Below are positions 5,596 through 6,800 of a stretch of 6,800 bases of DNA, piece after piece. This stretch comes from SIG598 sp045605025. Its GTDB lineage: Bacteria > Bacillota > Clostridia > Oscillospirales > Acutalibacteraceae. The translations under genes were made by a program, and so were the position numbers. Position 1 is the stretch's first letter, and each line of letters opens with the position of its first letter. Location of the stretch: the NCBI GenBank assembly GCA_045605025.1, contig JAZUPE010000048.1:1-6800 (forward strand), in the 5' to 3' direction. The notes below the pieces were generated by a model. It ran no database searches and was not told the DNA's origin. It was given only the letters and a program-made list of their open reading frames with translations.

Positions 5596-6144
5596 ATGAA
5601 GAAGTTTTTTGAAGAGTTTAAGGCATTTGCGCTCAAAGGCAACGTCCTTGATCTGTCCGTCGCCGTCATCATCGGTGCTGCTTTCCAGGCAATCATCAAC
5701 TCCGTGGTCAATGACCTGATCAACCCCCTGCTCAGCCTCGTGCTGAAGGCTGACTTCTCCGGTCTGTTCATTCCCCTGACCAAGGAAATCACCGTTGTTG
5801 ACGAGAACGGTGTGGAGACCGTCATGCAGACCGCCAATATGACCCTCGCCGAGCTGGAAGCTCAGGGCGCCGGCGTGTTCAAGTACGGTTCCTTTATCAA
5901 TGCCGTTATCAATTTCATCATCATGGCTTTGGTTATCTTCCTGCTGGTTAAGGGTATCAACAAGATCAGCAGCCTCGGCAAGAAGGTTGAGGAAGCTCCC
6001 GCTGCTCCCACCACTAAGAAGTGCCCCTTCTGCATGAGCGAGATCGACATCAACGCCACCCGCTGCGCTCACTGCACCAGCGTGCTTGAGGGCGAAGAGA
6101 ACGAGAAGAAGGGCGTGTTCGGCGGTTTCCGCAAGAACAAGTAA
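5596..6144 (+). CDS. mscL: large-conductance mechanosensitive channel MscL with Cys-rich C-terminal tail
   Basis: A 182-aa inner-membrane channel that opens under membrane tension to release solutes in osmotic downshock; the family forms homopentamers. The N-terminal amphipathic helix (MKKFFEEFKAFALKGN, 1-16) leads into the hallmark first helix (17-45: VLDLSVAVIIGAAF, then VVNDLINPL). A periplasmic-type loop spans ~50-95, and the second helix ~97-120 (YGSFINAVINFIIMALVIF) is followed by KGINKI. A usual MscL ends near 130-150 residues. Here an Ala/Pro linker (132-140) joins a tail with C143-P-F-C146 and C157-A-H-C160, a C-x2-C...C-x2-C zinc-ribbon-like motif, then a charged end. The tail should be cytoplasmic, below the pore. 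Related tails occur on other clostridial MscL proteins as I recall, so it is unlikely to be a fusion artefact. The gene has its own promoter and may be read through into the isomerase gene. Confidence 0.95.
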   Translation: MKKFFEEFKAFALKGNVLDLSVAVIIGAAFQAIINSVVNDLINPLLSLVLKADFSGLFIPLTKEITVVDENGVETVMQTANMTLAELEAQGAGVFKYGSFINAVINFIIMALVIFLLVKGINKISSLGKKVEEAPAAPTTKKCPFCMSEIDINATRCAHCTSVLEGEENEKKGVFGGFRKNK

Positions 6145-6261
6145 GCTTCCCCGGACACTGAAAACATAAATCCGTACCGTATACGCCGGAGAGGCGTAAA
6201 AAATAACAATTACAGTCCCCGCGCGAAAACAGGCACGGGGCGGAAAGGCTGATGACTCCCA
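6145..6261 (+). other. mscL-isomerase spacer with two hairpins
   Basis: The 117-bp gap holds the stem TACGCC/GGCGTA (6182-6187 with 6193-6198, loop GGAGA), followed by A-rich rather than T-rich sequence, and a second stem CCCCG/CGGGG (6217-6221 with 6236-6240) with an extra GC/GC pair inside. Neither has a plus-strand U-tract, so read-through from mscL is plausible. A weak promoter CTGAAA-16 bp-TATACG (6158-6185) is also possible. Confidence 0.45.
6242..6248 (+). promoter_or_regulatory. ribosome binding site of the prolyl isomerase, long spacing
   Basis: GGAAAGG lies 13 nt before the ATG at 6262, longer than usual. The start is still forced close to here, because an in-frame TGA stands at 6253-6255. 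The out-of-frame ATG at 6252 gives only a short peptide. Confidence 0.5.
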
Positions 6262-6800
6262 ATGAGCAATTCAAAGAAGAAGAACTACAAAAAGCGCAAG
6301 TCCAACGCACACATCCAGCCCAAGGTTCATGTCAACGTGCAGGAAGAAAGCAAGTTTGAAAAGATCATGAACGAATGGCTGTGGCTGTTCACCCTCATCG
6401 CTATCGTCGCTGTCATTGCAGCGTTTATCATCGGTATCCCCATGTGCAACGAGGGCGGCGCCTGCTACGAATGCGCCCAGAGCTGCGCCAAGGAAGAAGT
6501 CGTTTCCCAGACTGACGCTGAGGATCCCAACGCTCCGGCAAAGTTTACCGATCAGCTGGCTCTGCCCGAGAACGGCGAGCAGATCGCTGTCTTTGAGACC
6601 ACCGCGGGTACCTTCAAGATCCGTCTGTTCCCCAAGAACGCTCCCGAAACTGTTACCAACTTCACCAACCTGATCCGTGCCGGTTACTATGACGGCATCT
6701 CCTTCCATCGCGTAATCAAGGACTTCATGATCCAGGGCGGGGATCCCAACGGCACCGGCGCCGGCGGGGCCACCCTTACCCGCGGCGGCCCGCTGGACGG
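6262..6800 (+). CDS. membrane-anchored cyclophilin-type peptidyl-prolyl isomerase (5' part)
   Basis: The frame stays open to the window edge: 179 codons and two bases are visible, so the C-terminus is missing. Residues 1-20 are very basic (KKKNYKKRKS, 5-14), and a hydrophobic helix at ~39-60 anchors the protein with its domain outside. Just past the helix is a cysteine cluster, C62, C68, C71, C75. The cyclophilin domain begins near 107 (IAVFETTAGTFKIRLFPK) with APETVTNFTNLI (127-138), then F148-H149-R150, where the Arg is the catalytic residue equivalent of human CypA R55, and FMIQGGDPNGTGAGG (155-169). It should catalyse cis-trans isomerisation of X-Pro bonds in secreted or wall-linked proteins. 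Roughly 70-80 more residues would be normal for the family. It lies on the same strand as mscL and could be co-transcribed. Codon use is strongly biased toward C/G-ending codons, as in mscL. Confidence 0.93.
   Translation, partial: MSNSKKKNYKKRKSNAHIQPKVHVNVQEESKFEKIMNEWLWLFTLIAIVAVIAAFIIGIPMCNEGGACYECAQSCAKEEVVSQTDAEDPNAPAKFTDQLALPENGEQIAVFETTAGTFKIRLFPKNAPETVTNFTNLIRAGYYDGISFHRVIKDFMIQGGDPNGTGAGGATLTRGGPLD

Noticed and set aside
6271..6708. 145-aa minus-strand frame opposite the isomerase
   Set aside because: Shadow frame: the plus strand encodes clear cyclophilin motifs across the same bases.

Overview
The window reads as chromosomal DNA of a Gram-positive anaerobe of class Clostridia, probably near Oscillospiraceae/Ruminococcaceae. 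This is inference from four things: the Firmicutes-like 23S rRNA 3' end, strong AGGAGG-type ribosome binding sites, a cellobiose phosphorylase very like those of cellulolytic clostridia, and an MscL with a C-terminal Cys-rich tail. No species call can be made from the sequence alone.

Layout. Bases 1-243 are the 3' end of a 23S rRNA gene, entering inside the sarcin-ricin loop. A strong intrinsic terminator (297-327) follows with no 5S rRNA or tRNA in between. Immediately after it a promoter (330-357) drives a membrane-anchored SH3/serine beta-lactamase-like protein (383-1882, GTG start). A perfect 12-bp inverted repeat (1891-1924) separates this from a small XRE-type regulator with two C-terminal membrane helices (2023-2460). 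A second perfect 12-bp hairpin (2516-2544) is the terminator of the convergent gene, a complete GH94 cellobiose phosphorylase on the minus strand (2567-4990), which has a near-consensus promoter at 5120-5148 and a leader of about 123 nt. The divergent intergenic region (5149-5595) has no convincing protein gene. It holds a hairpin-rich stretch ending in a T-tract (possible small RNA, 5341-5455) and a good mscL promoter with a palindrome in its spacer. Then come mscL (5596-6144), with a four-cysteine zinc-ribbon-like tail, and the 5' part of a membrane-anchored cyclophilin-type prolyl isomerase (6262-6800, cut by the window end).

How the genes fit together. They look like separate transcription units rather than one pathway. 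The phosphorylase is a stand-alone cytoplasmic enzyme for energy-saving cellobiose use. The serine hydrolase, MscL and prolyl isomerase all act at the membrane or outside it, in cell-envelope upkeep, osmotic safety and protein folding. The phosphorylase, mscL and isomerase use strongly biased, C/G-ending codons, as expected of well-expressed genes; the hydrolase and regulator are less biased.

No defence system, mobile element, CRISPR array or clearly new multi-gene system was found. The best second-look items are the possible orphan RNA upstream of mscL, the Cys-rich tail of MscL, the cysteine cluster of the isomerase and the missing 5S rRNA.
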